Origin: Clostridioides difficile_A
GTDB taxonomy: Bacteria; Bacillota; Clostridia; Peptostreptococcales; Peptostreptococcaceae
NCBI GenBank assembly: GCA_945909635.1
Contig: OX246690.1
Location: 1,116,001 to 1,180,000 of the forward strand
Reading direction: 5' to 3'
DNA length: 64,000 bases
Under the pieces are notes generated by a model. That model saw only the letters and a list, made by a program, of their open reading frames with translations. It was not told the origin of the DNA and did not search any database. This document shows positions 53,679-63,562 of the stretch, one piece after another. How positions within the stretch are numbered: position 1 is the stretch's first letter; the number at the start of each line of letters is the position of its first letter. A program made the position numbers and the translations under genes.

Positions 53679-54247
53679 TGAATAGTATTGTAAGACTAGG
53701 TGGAACTTTACTTGCTATAAGTGCTATAGCCGCATTAGCACTTGGAGCTACAAATCAAGTTACAGCTCCAGTAATAGAACAAAGAAATATACAAGCAAAT
53801 AATGAACTTAGAAAGGCAGTACTTCCAGAAGCAAAAGAGTTCAAAGAAATGAAAGAAAGTACTTATAAAAACCTTGGAGATGGACTTATAGCTGAGGTAT
53901 ATGAAGGTCTTGATGGTTCTGAAGTAGTGGGATATACTTTAAAAGCTAAACCAAGTGGTTATGGTGGAGAAATTGAAGTTATGGTAGGTATATCATCTGA
54001 AGGTCAAGTTACAGGTGTTGATATTGGGAATATGACAGAGACAGCAGGACTTGGAGCAAAAGCTAAAGATGATGCGTTTAAAGGTCAATACAAAGGAAAA
54101 ACTGCTGAACCTCTTGAAGTAGCAAAAGGTAGTACAACAGCAGACAATCAAATACTAGCAATATCAGGTGCAACTATTACGTCTACAGCAGTTACTACAG
54201 GAGTAAATGCGGCTATAGATGTTTTCAATAGTGCTCTTAATAAATAA
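53678..54247 (+). CDS. rnfG: Rnf complex subunit RnfG (covalent FMN)
   Basis: A 189-residue protein, one N-terminal transmembrane helix and an FMN-binding domain ending in the flavinylation motif SGATITSTAVTTG, with Thr as the FMN-bound residue. GMTETAGLGAK-type MTETAGLGAK is a second signature. Its ATG overlaps the rnfD stop. Confidence 0.96.
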   Translation: MNSIVRLGGTLLAISAIAALALGATNQVTAPVIEQRNIQANNELRKAVLPEAKEFKEMKESTYKNLGDGLIAEVYEGLDGSEVVGYTLKAKPSGYGGEIEVMVGISSEGQVTGVDIGNMTETAGLGAKAKDDAFKGQYKGKTAEPLEVAKGSTTADNQILAISGATITSTAVTTGVNAAIDVFNSALNK

Positions 54248-54259
54248 GGAGGGTTAATT

Positions 54260-54853
54260 ATGAATTTAGCTAAAGTATTTAAAAATGGGCTAATAGATGA
54301 GAACCCAACATTTGTGCAAGTTATAGGTATGTGTCCAACACTAGCCGTTACAACTTCAGCAATAAATGGAATCGGTATGGGTCTTTCAACAGCAGCAGTT
54401 TTAATATGTGCAAATTTAGTTATATCATTACTAAGAAAAATCACACCAGATAAGATAAGAATACCTATATTTGTAGTAATTATAGCTACATTTGTTACAA
54501 TAGTAGGAATGGTTTTAAAAGCATATGTTCCTGCTCTTGATAAGGCTCTTGGTATATATATACCATTAATAGTTGTTAACTGTTTAATACTAGCTCGTGC
54601 AGAAAGTTTTGCTTTTAAAACTGGTCCACTAGCTTCAATTGTTGATGGTGTGGGTCAAGGTCTAGGATTTACTGTTGCTCTTACAATAATAGGTGCAGTA
54701 AGAGAATTACTTGGAAATGGTAGTTTATTTGGATTGACTCTATTTGGAGCATCTTTCCAACCAGTATTAATATTTATATTACCACCAGGTGCATTCTTAA
54801 CATTAGGATTCTTATTTGCAGGATTTAATAAATTAAGAAGTAAAAAAGCGTAG
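54260..54853 (+). CDS. rnfE: Rnf complex subunit RnfE (membrane)
   Basis: A 197-residue integral subunit with six hydrophobic helices. FKNGLIDENPTFVQVIGMCPTLAVTTSAINGIGMG is the N-terminal signature, and RAESFAFKTGPLASIVDGVGQGLGFT is repeated in style in RnfA. RnfE and RnfA are homologous and inverted across the membrane, each with a Cys in the intramembrane iron-sulfur site. Confidence 0.96.
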   Translation: MNLAKVFKNGLIDENPTFVQVIGMCPTLAVTTSAINGIGMGLSTAAVLICANLVISLLRKITPDKIRIPIFVVIIATFVTIVGMVLKAYVPALDKALGIYIPLIVVNCLILARAESFAFKTGPLASIVDGVGQGLGFTVALTIIGAVRELLGNGSLFGLTLFGASFQPVLIFILPPGAFLTLGFLFAGFNKLRSKKA

Positions 54854-54867
54854 TGGAGGTGTAATAA

Positions 54868-55443
54868 ATGAATTTAATACTTTTATTTTTAAGTATCGTT
54901 CTTGTTAATAACGTTATAACATCTCAGTTCTTAGGTATATGTCCTTTCTTAGGAGTTTCTAAGAAAGTTGATACAGCAGTTGGGATGGGAGTTGCAGTTA
55001 CATTCGTTTTAACTTTAGCTTCAATTATAACTTATTTTATACAGATTTTATTAGTGAAAACTGGAACTGAATTTTTACAAACAATAGCTTTCATATTAGT
55101 TATAGCTTCTATAGTTCAGTTCGTTGAAATGGTAATTCAAAAGATGAGTCCATCTTTATATCAAGCATTAGGAGTTTATTTACCTCTTATAACTACAAAC
55201 TGTGCAGTTCTTGGTATAGCTCTAGTTAATGTTCAAAAAAGTTATAACTTAGTAGAAACAATAATAAACGGATTTGGAGCTGGAGCTGGATTTACTTTAG
55301 CAATAGTAATATTCGCAGGTATAAGAGAAAGACTAGAATTAGCTGATATACCAGAAGCGTTTAAAGGTTTCCCTATAACACTTATATCAGCAAGTTTAAT
55401 GTCAATAGCTTTCTTAGGATTTACAGGACTTATAAAGCTATAA
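54868..55443 (+). CDS. rnfA: Rnf complex subunit RnfA (membrane)
   Basis: A 191-residue integral subunit homologous to RnfE. It has NNVITSQFLGICPFLGVSKK and YLPLITTNCAVLGIALV, with cysteines at the intramembrane cluster positions. GGAGGTG precedes ATG; the gap to rnfB is short. Confidence 0.96.
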   Translation: MNLILLFLSIVLVNNVITSQFLGICPFLGVSKKVDTAVGMGVAVTFVLTLASIITYFIQILLVKTGTEFLQTIAFILVIASIVQFVEMVIQKMSPSLYQALGVYLPLITTNCAVLGIALVNVQKSYNLVETIINGFGAGAGFTLAIVIFAGIRERLELADIPEAFKGFPITLISASLMSIAFLGFTGLIKL

Positions 55444-55461
55444 AAAAGAGGGGTGAAAATA

Positions 55462-56430
55462 GTGATACTTACAGCTGTATTAGTTTTAGGAGTTATGGGC
55501 TTAATCTTCGGGATAGTGCTAGATTTCGCATCTAAAAAGTTTGCTGTAGAAGTAGACGAGAGAGTGGAAGCTATACTAGGAGTACTTCCAGGAGCTAACT
55601 GTGGTGGTTGTGGATTTCCAGGTTGTGGAGGTCTTGCAAGTGCAATAGTTGAAGGAAAAGCACCAGTTAATGGCTGCCCTGTAGGTGGAGCAGATGTTGG
55701 TGCAAAAGTAGGAGAAATAATGGGAGTAAGTGCTGAAGCAGGTGAAAAACAAGTAGCAAAAGTTATTTGTAAAGGAACTTGCTCAAGTGCAAAAGATAAA
55801 TATGAGTACGAAGGAATATCAGATTGTAGAGCAGCAAATGTTTTAAATTCAGGAGCTAAAATGTGTAAATTTGGATGTTTAGGTCTTGGAACATGTAAGG
55901 CTGCTTGTAAATTTGATGCTATCTCTATAGTTGATGGAGTAGCAGTAATAGATGAAGAAAAATGTGTAAATTGTGGAAAATGTAAAGAAGTTTGCCCTAA
56001 GGGTATAATAATCACAAAACCAGAAAGCCAAGAAGTAGTTGTAGAATGTAATAGCAAGGAATTTGGTAAAGCTGTTAAGGAAAAATGTACTGCTGGATGT
56101 ATTGGTTGTGGAATGTGTGTGAAAGCTTGTAAATTTGATGCTATAGTATTTGAAAATAAAATAGCTAAGATAGACCCTAGCAAGTGTGTAGGCTGTATGG
56201 AATGTGTAGCAAAATGCCCTACAAAAGTAATATCAGGTGATATAACTAAGAAAAAGAAAGTTACTATTGACCAAGAACTTTGCGTTGGATGTACAGTATG
56301 CAAAAAACAATGTAAGTTTGATGCAATAGAAGGAGAATTAAAAGAAAAACATAAGGTAGATGCTGATAAATGTGTAGGATGCCATTTATGTATGGAAAAA
56401 TGTCCAAAGAAAGCTATTAAAATTTTGTAA
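55462..56430 (+). CDS. rnfB: Rnf complex subunit RnfB (multi-cluster ferredoxin subunit)
   Basis: A 322-residue subunit: N-terminal membrane helix, then the RnfB domain with NCGGCGFPGCGG and GCPVGG, then five classical ferredoxin motifs plus a CKFGCLGLGTCKAAC variant, so six or seven 4Fe-4S sites are possible. It takes electrons from reduced ferredoxin. GTG 55453 lies in GAGGGGTG, so GTG 55462 is preferred. It is larger than proteobacterial RnfB (about 190 aa), as usual in clostridia. Confidence 0.95.
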   Translation: MILTAVLVLGVMGLIFGIVLDFASKKFAVEVDERVEAILGVLPGANCGGCGFPGCGGLASAIVEGKAPVNGCPVGGADVGAKVGEIMGVSAEAGEKQVAKVICKGTCSSAKDKYEYEGISDCRAANVLNSGAKMCKFGCLGLGTCKAACKFDAISIVDGVAVIDEEKCVNCGKCKEVCPKGIIITKPESQEVVVECNSKEFGKAVKEKCTAGCIGCGMCVKACKFDAIVFENKIAKIDPSKCVGCMECVAKCPTKVISGDITKKKKVTIDQELCVGCTVCKKQCKFDAIEGELKEKHKVDADKCVGCHLCMEKCPKKAIKIL

Positions 56431-56445
56431 TATGGACAAAATAAG

Positions 56446-56518
56446 GATATGGAATAATTTCCATATCTCTAATGAGTACATAAAACAGAGGTATGGAATA
56501 ATTTCCATACCTCTATTT
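56446..56518 (+). terminator. Double repeated hairpin, terminator of the rnf operon
   Basis: GATATGGAATAATTTCCATATC (as two arms GATATGGAA/TTCCATATC, 56446-56467) and AGAGGTATGGAA/TTCCATACCTCT (56487-56514) share the same core TATGGAATAATTTCCATA. The second ends in ATTTTATG. Confidence 0.7.
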
Positions 56519-56649
56519 TATGTATATTTATTCTATTGGTAATAAATATAACAATAGTGTAACAAAAAAGGTTCGACATTTCTGTTGAATTTTTTACAAT
56601 ATAGTGATAGACTAAATAGGTACAAATTACGTACAAACGAGGTGAATAA

Positions 56650-57234
56650 ATGAATATAATCTTGGCATCAGCCTCTCCAAGAAGGAAAGAAATTCTAGAG
56701 AATACAAATGTAATATTTGATATAATTAAAAGTGAAATTGATGAGATTATATTGGAAGGCGAAGCACCAAAACATTTAGTTATGAGATTGGCTTTTGAAA
56801 AAAGCATGTCTGTAGCATCTGAACATAATGAAGATGTTGTTATTGGAGCTGATACAGTTGTTGTTTTAGACAATGCTATTTTAGGAAAACCTAAAGATGA
56901 GTCTTGTGCAAGAGATATGCTAAAAAGACTATCTGGAAGAGAGCATCAAGTCATAACAGGTATTAGCTTAATAAACTTGTGCGAAGATAAGAAAGTAATT
57001 GATTATGTAATCAGCAATGTGAAATTTAAAACGTTATCAGAACAGGATATTGAGGATTATCTGAGAACTAAAGAGTCATTTGACAAAGCAGGAGCTTATG
57101 GCATACAAGGCTATGGGGCTTTGCTAGTTGAAGAAATTAAAGGAGACTATTTTAATATAGTTGGTCTTCCGATTTCAAAGTTAGGTGACTTATTAAAAAA
57201 ACATTTTAATATAAATCTTTTTTACGGAGTGTGA
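56650..57234 (+). CDS. maf: Maf-family nucleotide pyrophosphatase
   Basis: A 194-residue Maf protein: N-terminal ASASPRRKEIL, then VVIGADTVVVLDNAILGKPKD and the DKAGAYGIQGYG block. It hydrolyses dTTP/UTP or modified nucleotides to monophosphates. ATG follows GAGGTGAATAA. It overlaps radC by 4 nt. Confidence 0.95.
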   Translation: MNIILASASPRRKEILENTNVIFDIIKSEIDEIILEGEAPKHLVMRLAFEKSMSVASEHNEDVVIGADTVVVLDNAILGKPKDESCARDMLKRLSGREHQVITGISLINLCEDKKVIDYVISNVKFKTLSEQDIEDYLRTKESFDKAGAYGIQGYGALLVEEIKGDYFNIVGLPISKLGDLLKKHFNINLFYGV

Positions 57235-57938
57235 TTTATCTGAAAAGGTCATTTAATTCAACCATTAAGGTAAAAGAAATGGCACCAGAGGAAAGACCCA
57301 GAGAAAAGATGCTTGCTGAAGGAGTAAAGAGCTTATCAAATACTGAATTGTTGGCTATACTTTTAAGAACTGGCAATAAAAACAAAAATGCTATTGAGTT
57401 AGCCAACTATATAATAAATAGAGATATTCAGGGTATTAGACATTTAGAAGATATGACAATAGAGGAGCTGTGTAATATAGATGGAATTGGGTTATCAAAA
57501 TCAACTCAAATTAAAGCAGCTTTAGAACTAGGCTCTAGAATAGCCAGTTTTAAACCTATGAAGTATAAAATAAAAAATCCTTGGGATATACATAAATATT
57601 ATATGGACAGCCTGAGGTATTTAAAAAAAGAGGTTTTTAAAGCGGTTCTTTTAAACACAAAAAATGAGATAATATCTGATGTAGATATATCTGTAGGGAC
57701 TTTAAGTTCGTCATTAGTCCATCCTAGAGAGGTTTTTAAAGAAGCTATAAGGAGAAGTGCAAGTAAAATAATAGTAATGCATAATCACCCTTCAGGAAGT
57801 GTGGAACCATCAAGCGAAGATAAGAATATCACATCAAGACTTGTTAAATGTGGAGAAATAATTGGAATAGAAATAATTGACCATATAATTATTGGAGATG
57901 GATTATACTTTAGCTTTAAAGAAAATATGATAATTTGA
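57231..57938 (+). CDS. radC: RadC-family JAB/MPN-domain protein
   Basis: A 235-residue RadC: helix-hairpin-helix region (35-105, with EELCNIDGIGLSKSTQIKAA) and JAMM-like domain with MHNHPSGSVEPSSED (HxH...S..D) near 182-200. RadC function in DNA metabolism is unclear. GTG 57231 overlaps the maf stop; a CTG nine bases on is spaced better from GGAG, so the exact start is uncertain. Confidence 0.93.
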   Translation: MIYLKRSFNSTIKVKEMAPEERPREKMLAEGVKSLSNTELLAILLRTGNKNKNAIELANYIINRDIQGIRHLEDMTIEELCNIDGIGLSKSTQIKAALELGSRIASFKPMKYKIKNPWDIHKYYMDSLRYLKKEVFKAVLLNTKNEIISDVDISVGTLSSSLVHPREVFKEAIRRSASKIIVMHNHPSGSVEPSSEDKNITSRLVKCGEIIGIEIIDHIIIGDGLYFSFKENMII

Positions 57939-58007
57939 CTTTATATGTGATAAAATAGTAGGAGAATGTTTTTAACATGATTCTTAATAGTAGGAAGGAG
58001 TAAAATC

Positions 58008-59069
58008 ATGGCTAAGGAAAAAAAGAAAGAGAAAAAAGGTTTTTTTAGTTTTAATAAGATGACAAAGGATATGGGAATAGATTTAGGGACTGCAAATACA
58101 TTAGTTTACATAAAAGGACAAGGTATTGTTGTTAGAGAACCATCAGTTGTCGCAATAAGAGATGACAGTAAGGAAGTTTTAGCAGTAGGTGAAGAAGCTA
58201 AAAAAATGATAGGTAGAACACCAGGAAATATAGTAGCTATAAGACCAATGAAAGATGGTGTAATAGCAGATTTTGATATAACTCAATCAATGATTAGTTA
58301 TTTCATACAAAAAGCAGCTGACAAAAAAGGTGTTGTAAGTCCAAGAATAGCTATATGTGTTCCTTTTGGAGTTACAGAAGTAGAAAAGAGAGCTATAGAA
58401 GAAGCTGCAAGACAAGCAGGAGCTAAAGATGCATTCCTTATAGAAGAGCCAATGGCAGCAGCTATAGGAGCAGGATTAAAAGTTGAAGAACCAGAAGGTA
58501 ATATGGTAGTTGATATTGGTGGAGGTACTTCAGAAATAGCTGTAATATCTTTAGGAGGAATCGTTACTGCTAAATCTATAAGAATTGGTGGAGACGAGTT
58601 TGATGAGTCTATAGTTGCCTATGTAAAAAAAGAATACAATCTTATGATAGGTGAGAGAACTGCTGAAAATGTTAAGATTAACATAGGTTCTACATTTAAA
58701 GATGATGAAGAAATAAACATGCAAATAAGAGGTAGAGATTTAATTTCAGGGCTACCTAAGACAATAGAAATCTGTTCTACAGAAGTTAGAGAAGCTTTAA
58801 AAGAACCTGTAAGTTCAATAGTAGATGCTATAAAATCTACACTAGAAAAAACTCCACCAGAATTAGCATCAGATATAATGGAAAACGGAATAATGCTAAC
58901 AGGAGGAGGAGCTTTGCTTAGAGGTCTTGATAAACTTATCACACAAGAAACTGGAATGTCTGTGCAAATAGCAGAAACACCTCTTGATTGTGTTGCACTT
59001 GGAACAGGAAAATCTGTTGAAGACCAAGAAATCTTTGAAAAAGTATTAATGATGAATGCTAAAAATTAG
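58008..59069 (+). CDS. mreB: Rod-shape actin-like protein MreB
   Basis: A 353-residue actin homologue: basic N-terminal extension KEKKKEKKGFFSFNKM, then GIDLGTANTLVYIKG (phosphate 1), VDIGGGTSEIAVISLGG (phosphate 2) and NGIMLTGGGALLRGLDKLI (adenosine). It forms filaments that guide wall elongation. GGAAGGAG precedes ATG. First gene of mreBCD-PBP2. Confidence 0.96.
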   Translation: MAKEKKKEKKGFFSFNKMTKDMGIDLGTANTLVYIKGQGIVVREPSVVAIRDDSKEVLAVGEEAKKMIGRTPGNIVAIRPMKDGVIADFDITQSMISYFIQKAADKKGVVSPRIAICVPFGVTEVEKRAIEEAARQAGAKDAFLIEEPMAAAIGAGLKVEEPEGNMVVDIGGGTSEIAVISLGGIVTAKSIRIGGDEFDESIVAYVKKEYNLMIGERTAENVKINIGSTFKDDEEINMQIRGRDLISGLPKTIEICSTEVREALKEPVSSIVDAIKSTLEKTPPELASDIMENGIMLTGGGALLRGLDKLITQETGMSVQIAETPLDCVALGTGKSVEDQEIFEKVLMMNAKN

Positions 59070-59078
59070 AAGTTGGTG

Positions 59079-59972
59079 ATGGCCTTGAGATTTGACAAGA
59101 ATAAAAATGAGAAAAAAAGGATTAATGTTAAAGTGATAGCAACGGGCGTAGTTGCTATCACTTTAATTGGAATTGTGGGTATATCAATTGGTAAGTTTTC
59201 TAGTGGTAGCCCTGTAAATTTAGGAGTAGCATCAGATGCTATTACAAGTGTAGGAAAAGGAATAAATGATGGATTTTCTTTTATCAAAAATGGATTTAAA
59301 GACATATCAAATTTTAAAGAAAATTCTAAAAAGGTAAAAAATTTAGAAGCAGAAAATGAAAAACTTAAAAAGAATATGATAGCTTTAAATGCAAAATTAG
59401 ATAAAACAGAATCATTAGAAGAATTAAAAAAGACACTTAACTTTGTAGAGGAAAAATATAAAGCAACAAGTATTTCTACAAGTGTTGTCAGTAAAAATGA
59501 TGGAAACTGGTATGAGAGTTTTGTCATAGGTGCAGGAAAAAATTCAGGTGTAAAAAAAGAAAGTATAGTTATGAATGGTAGTGGATTAGTCGGTGTAGTT
59601 TATGAAGTTTCAAATAATTATAGCAAGGCAATTTCACTATTGGATTCTAAGGCATCTGTAAGTTTTAAACTAGCAAAGGATGCTAATGCCAAAGGAACAA
59701 TTACTCAAAATACTACTTTAGATAATAAAGATAGTTATAATAGTAAAGGATATTTACAAGGTTATATGTTTGACTCATCATACAATGTGATTCAAGGAGA
59801 CATAATAACAACATCAGGTCTTGGATTCTTCCCAGAGGGGATACCAATCGGTGAAGTTGAAAAAGTAGTTGATGATAAAGATAAGTCACTAAAATATGTA
59901 GTTGTAAAACCTTATGTTGATTTTAAGAATATAGATGACGTTGTAGTCATAGAACCAAGAAATATAGGATAA
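59079..59972 (+). CDS. mreC: Rod-shape-determining protein MreC
   Basis: About 297 residues: N-terminal membrane helix (15-35), coiled coil (about 75-115, LEAENEKLKKNMIALNAKLDKTE), then two beta-barrel domains with NGSGLVGVVYEVSNNYSKAISLLDSKASVS and GDIITTSGLGFFPEGIPIGEV. It links MreB to the PBP. The frame is open from TTG 59073; ATG 59079 and TTG 59085 (after GGTGAT) are both possible. Confidence 0.94.
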   Translation: MALRFDKNKNEKKRINVKVIATGVVAITLIGIVGISIGKFSSGSPVNLGVASDAITSVGKGINDGFSFIKNGFKDISNFKENSKKVKNLEAENEKLKKNMIALNAKLDKTESLEELKKTLNFVEEKYKATSISTSVVSKNDGNWYESFVIGAGKNSGVKKESIVMNGSGLVGVVYEVSNNYSKAISLLDSKASVSFKLAKDANAKGTITQNTTLDNKDSYNSKGYLQGYMFDSSYNVIQGDIITTSGLGFFPEGIPIGEVEKVVDDKDKSLKYVVVKPYVDFKNIDDVVVIEPRNIG

Positions 59973-59986
59973 AGGGGATAAAAACA

Positions 59987-60475
59987 ATGAAAAAAGTTTT
60001 ACTTTGTCTGTTGGGGATTGTGCTTATGACTATAGAAAATAGTATAACAAATTATATAGATATTTTTGGCATAAGCTTTAATCTAGTTCTTATATATGTG
60101 ACTATAATCTCTCTTTATTTAGATGAACTAGAGGGTGGAATTATAGCGGCTATAATAGGGCTTATTAAAGACATAACCGTTGGTGGAATTTTTGGTGTAA
60201 ATGCGTTAGTTTTGTTTGTTATTGCATATGCAATTGGACACATGAGAGACCAGCTATATAAAGGTAGCTATATTATTACTTTCGTTTTGATTTTTATAGG
60301 AAGTTTAATTGATTCAATTGTCAATATAGGTACATCTAGTATAATCTATCAAAGCTATAGCATATCAACACTTTTTATAAAAGGTCTACTAGTAGCACCA
60401 ATAGTGAATAGTTTAATTGGTTTAGTAATATATCGCTTATCTAAAAGAGCAGTTTTAAAACTTAAAGAAGATTAG
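59987..60475 (+). CDS. mreD: Rod-shape-determining protein MreD
   Basis: A 162-residue integral protein with five hydrophobic helices and the MreD pattern GIIAAIIGLIKDITVGGIFGVNALVLFVIAYAIG. It sits between mreC and the PBP gene as in other rods. AAGGGG precedes ATG. Confidence 0.93.
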   Translation: MKKVLLCLLGIVLMTIENSITNYIDIFGISFNLVLIYVTIISLYLDELEGGIIAAIIGLIKDITVGGIFGVNALVLFVIAYAIGHMRDQLYKGSYIITFVLIFIGSLIDSIVNIGTSSIIYQSYSISTLFIKGLLVAPIVNSLIGLVIYRLSKRAVLKLKED

Positions 60476-60486
60476 TTGGTGAGTTC

Positions 60487-63465
60487 ATGGAAGAAAATAA
60501 ACAAGTTGATAGACTAAAAATAATTAAAATAGTCATAAGTGTGGTATTTTTAGCTATTTTAGTAAAAATAATCTACATGACTACATTCAAATATGAATAT
60601 TACAATGAGTTAGCTGAAAATAAAACATATAAGAAGTTGGCAATAGAAGCTCCAAGAGGAGAAATAAAAGATAGATATGGAAGATTGTTAGCAGGAAATA
60701 AAAACTTATTTACTGTTCAGGTTTCAGGTAACGATATTAATAAAAAAGATGCAAATAAGCGTTCAAGAGCAAATGAAATATCATTAAAGCTTATAAATTT
60801 GCTTGAAAAAAATGGTGAAGAATATGTAGATGAGTTTCCGATATACGTAGAGAATGGAAAATACTATTATACATATGACAGAGATATTAGAGAGTATAAA
60901 TCAGAAAATGGTATTCCAAACGATTATAATGCTAAAGAAAGTTTTTATTACTTAGTAGATAAACTTATATCAGCTGGAATATTGTCTCAAGAAGATAAAA
61001 GATTGGATGCAACAAAATTACAGGCAAAACTGAATGAAAATGGATATTATCCACCTATTTTAGTTAGTAAATGGATGTTTACAGCAGAAAGAGATAAGAG
61101 AGATTGGCTGGCTAGTTATAAGATAAAAGAGACCAAGCTAAATGCTAAAGAAGCGTTTGAAAAAGTAAGAAATAGTGAGGCATTAGATATTGATAAAAGC
61201 CTAAGCGATGAAGATGCTAGAAAAATAATGGTTGTAAGAGATTTGATAAAATCAAAAGGATATTCTCAGTATAATCCAGTAACCATTGCAAAAGATGTAG
61301 GAGAAACTACAATTGCACAAATTGAAGAGCGTGCTATGGACCTTGTTGGTGTTTCAATAGCAGTCGAACCAGTAAGATATTATCCTAATGGAACTTTAGG
61401 TTCACATATGCTAGGATATGTAGGAAAAATGCCATCAACTCAAATAGAATCATATCTTCAAAAAGGTTATAAAACTGGAGATATGGTAGGTCTTGCAGGA
61501 GTAGAGAAAAGTAATGAAAGCAGGCTAAGAGGAACTGATGGTTATAAAATGGTCAAGGTTGATGCATTAGGAAGAATCAGTAAAGAAATTGAATCTAAAA
61601 AGCCTAAATCAGGAGATACTGTATATCTTACTTTGGACAAAGATTTGCAAGAAGTCTCAGATAATGCATTAAAACAGATAATAGAAGTTGCTTCTAAAGG
61701 TGGTACTTTTAAAAGTAAATTTGGTGATAAACCAATTAGTGCATATGCAGGAAAAGCACAATCAGCAGCCCTTATAGCTATTGATGTAAAAAATGGAGAA
61801 GTACTAGCTTCTTCAAGCTATCCTAATTATGACCCAAATAAATTTGCAAAAGGTATTTCTACAGAAGATTATAAAGCACTTCAGCCAAAGAATCCAAATG
61901 ACTTACTAGCAGGAAGTCCACTTTTAAACTTGGTTACACAAGGGGAATTCCAGCCAGGTTCTTCATTTAAGATGGTAACCTCAATGGCAGCTTTAGAAAA
62001 TGGCTTAAATCCAAACTTTACAATAAATGACCCTGGTGTTATCATGCTAGGTAAAAAATCTTTTGGTGACTATGTATGGAACCATGGTAGAGGAAATCAT
62101 GGTATGACAAACTTGTATAAAGCAATACAAGAGTCTTGTAATATATATATGGCAACTATTGGTACAGGTAAAACATGGCCAGATGGAAAAAGCATTGGTA
62201 TAGACATGAATGCCAATAAAATTCTTGAATATGCAAAATTATTTGGACTTGACCAAAATACTGGACTTCAAGATGAAGTAGAAGAAAGAGCAGGTAAGGT
62301 ACCTAGCACAGAGGATAAGCTTAAATCAACACAAGCTCTGTTAAAGTCAAATTTAGAAAGAGAAATGGCAAATGATTTTGTTGATATAACTAGAGATAAA
62401 AATCCTAAAGAATATGAAAAAAGAATCAATGAGATTGTAAGCTGGGCAGCAGAAAAGAAAACTCCTGGTAGAGTAGAAACAATGAATAGACTAAAAAAAT
62501 TGGATGTTAAAGAAGATAGAATTGAAGAAGTAGCAGATTTAGCAGTATTTAGTTATTTTAACTTTGCAAAATGGAGTACTGCAGATACATTCAACTTAGC
62601 TATAGGACAAGGTGAGAATGCCTATACACCAGCTCAGATATCAAGATATGTGGCTGCCATAGCAAATGGAGGTAACTTAGTAGAATTATCTGTAGTTGAT
62701 AGAGCTGTTTCAAGTGATTATTCATCAGTGAAAATCAATGACCAGAAGAAGGTAGAAAAAATACCTTTTAAAAATCCTGATAACTTAAAAGAATTAACAA
62801 AAGGTATGAAATTGGTTGCAAGACAAGGTACAGCAAAGAGTGCTTTTGCTGATTTCCCAATAGATGTAGCGGCAAAGACTGGTACAGCTGAGAAAAGTGG
62901 GAAAATACCTACAGATAACGAATATGAATATTTAAAAAGTCATATGTCATCTTATAATGTTAATCTAGATGATGCAGTTAAACTAGCAGATAGGATGAAA
63001 GCAGAAAAAGAAAAAGAACTTTCATTAGCTAAAGAAAAGGAAGTAAAAAAGAAATTAGAAAATAAAGATTTAAAGGACGAAGAAAGAAAGAAATTAGAAG
63101 AAGAATTAGAGGATGGAATAAAAGTTAGATTAGAAGATACTGATAAAGTAAATTCTTCATATTTAAGAAAAGCTATAAAAGAATTAAATCCAAAAATAAC
63201 AGATGACGAGATAGATAAATTTAAACAAGATTATGGTTCTTTTACATGGACTGTTGCTTTTGCTCCAGCAGATGACCCAGAAATAGCTGTTGTATGTGTA
63301 ATTCCTCAAGGTGATTCAAGTGTATTCTCACTTTTACCAACTAGAGAAGTTATTGGAACATATATGGGGTTAGAACCAACTAATAGTAAAAAAGACAACA
63401 ATACGAATGATGTTAACAATTCTTCTGACGAAAATATAAATTTCGAGTCACAAATTAACAGATAG
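60487..63465 (+). CDS. mrdA: Class B penicillin-binding protein 2 (elongasome transpeptidase)
   Basis: A 992-residue bitopic PBP. Transmembrane helix (about 10-30); N-terminal module with APRGEIKDRYGRLLAGNK and GLAGVEKSNESRLRG; transpeptidase with Ser492 in SSFK, SCN at 550-552 and KTGTAE at 797. The typical length is 600-700: extra residues are in 90-210 and a charged helical insert of about 110 residues follows KTG (about 805-915) before FTWTVAFAPADDPEIAVVCVI. It cross-links peptidoglycan during elongation. Confidence 0.95.
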   Translation: MEENKQVDRLKIIKIVISVVFLAILVKIIYMTTFKYEYYNELAENKTYKKLAIEAPRGEIKDRYGRLLAGNKNLFTVQVSGNDINKKDANKRSRANEISLKLINLLEKNGEEYVDEFPIYVENGKYYYTYDRDIREYKSENGIPNDYNAKESFYYLVDKLISAGILSQEDKRLDATKLQAKLNENGYYPPILVSKWMFTAERDKRDWLASYKIKETKLNAKEAFEKVRNSEALDIDKSLSDEDARKIMVVRDLIKSKGYSQYNPVTIAKDVGETTIAQIEERAMDLVGVSIAVEPVRYYPNGTLGSHMLGYVGKMPSTQIESYLQKGYKTGDMVGLAGVEKSNESRLRGTDGYKMVKVDALGRISKEIESKKPKSGDTVYLTLDKDLQEVSDNALKQIIEVASKGGTFKSKFGDKPISAYAGKAQSAALIAIDVKNGEVLASSSYPNYDPNKFAKGISTEDYKALQPKNPNDLLAGSPLLNLVTQGEFQPGSSFKMVTSMAALENGLNPNFTINDPGVIMLGKKSFGDYVWNHGRGNHGMTNLYKAIQESCNIYMATIGTGKTWPDGKSIGIDMNANKILEYAKLFGLDQNTGLQDEVEERAGKVPSTEDKLKSTQALLKSNLEREMANDFVDITRDKNPKEYEKRINEIVSWAAEKKTPGRVETMNRLKKLDVKEDRIEEVADLAVFSYFNFAKWSTADTFNLAIGQGENAYTPAQISRYVAAIANGGNLVELSVVDRAVSSDYSSVKINDQKKVEKIPFKNPDNLKELTKGMKLVARQGTAKSAFADFPIDVAAKTGTAEKSGKIPTDNEYEYLKSHMSSYNVNLDDAVKLADRMKAEKEKELSLAKEKEVKKKLENKDLKDEERKKLEEELEDGIKVRLEDTDKVNSSYLRKAIKELNPKITDDEIDKFKQDYGSFTWTVAFAPADDPEIAVVCVIPQGDSSVFSLLPTREVIGTYMGLEPTNSKKDNNTNDVNNSSDENINFESQINR

Positions 63466-63562
63466 CTTAATCCACGTATAAACTTTAGCTTTATATATAA
63501 AAAATAAAAGGATTTAAAGCGTATTTGAAGAATATAAATGATATATCACTCTGGAGGTTGTT

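Noticed and set aside
55242..56303. 353-codon minus-strand ORF opposite rnfA/rnfB
   Set aside because: It mirrors the Cys/Gly-rich rnfB reading frame and shows low-complexity Pro/Thr/Ser composition without a start signal; rnfA and rnfB are certain.
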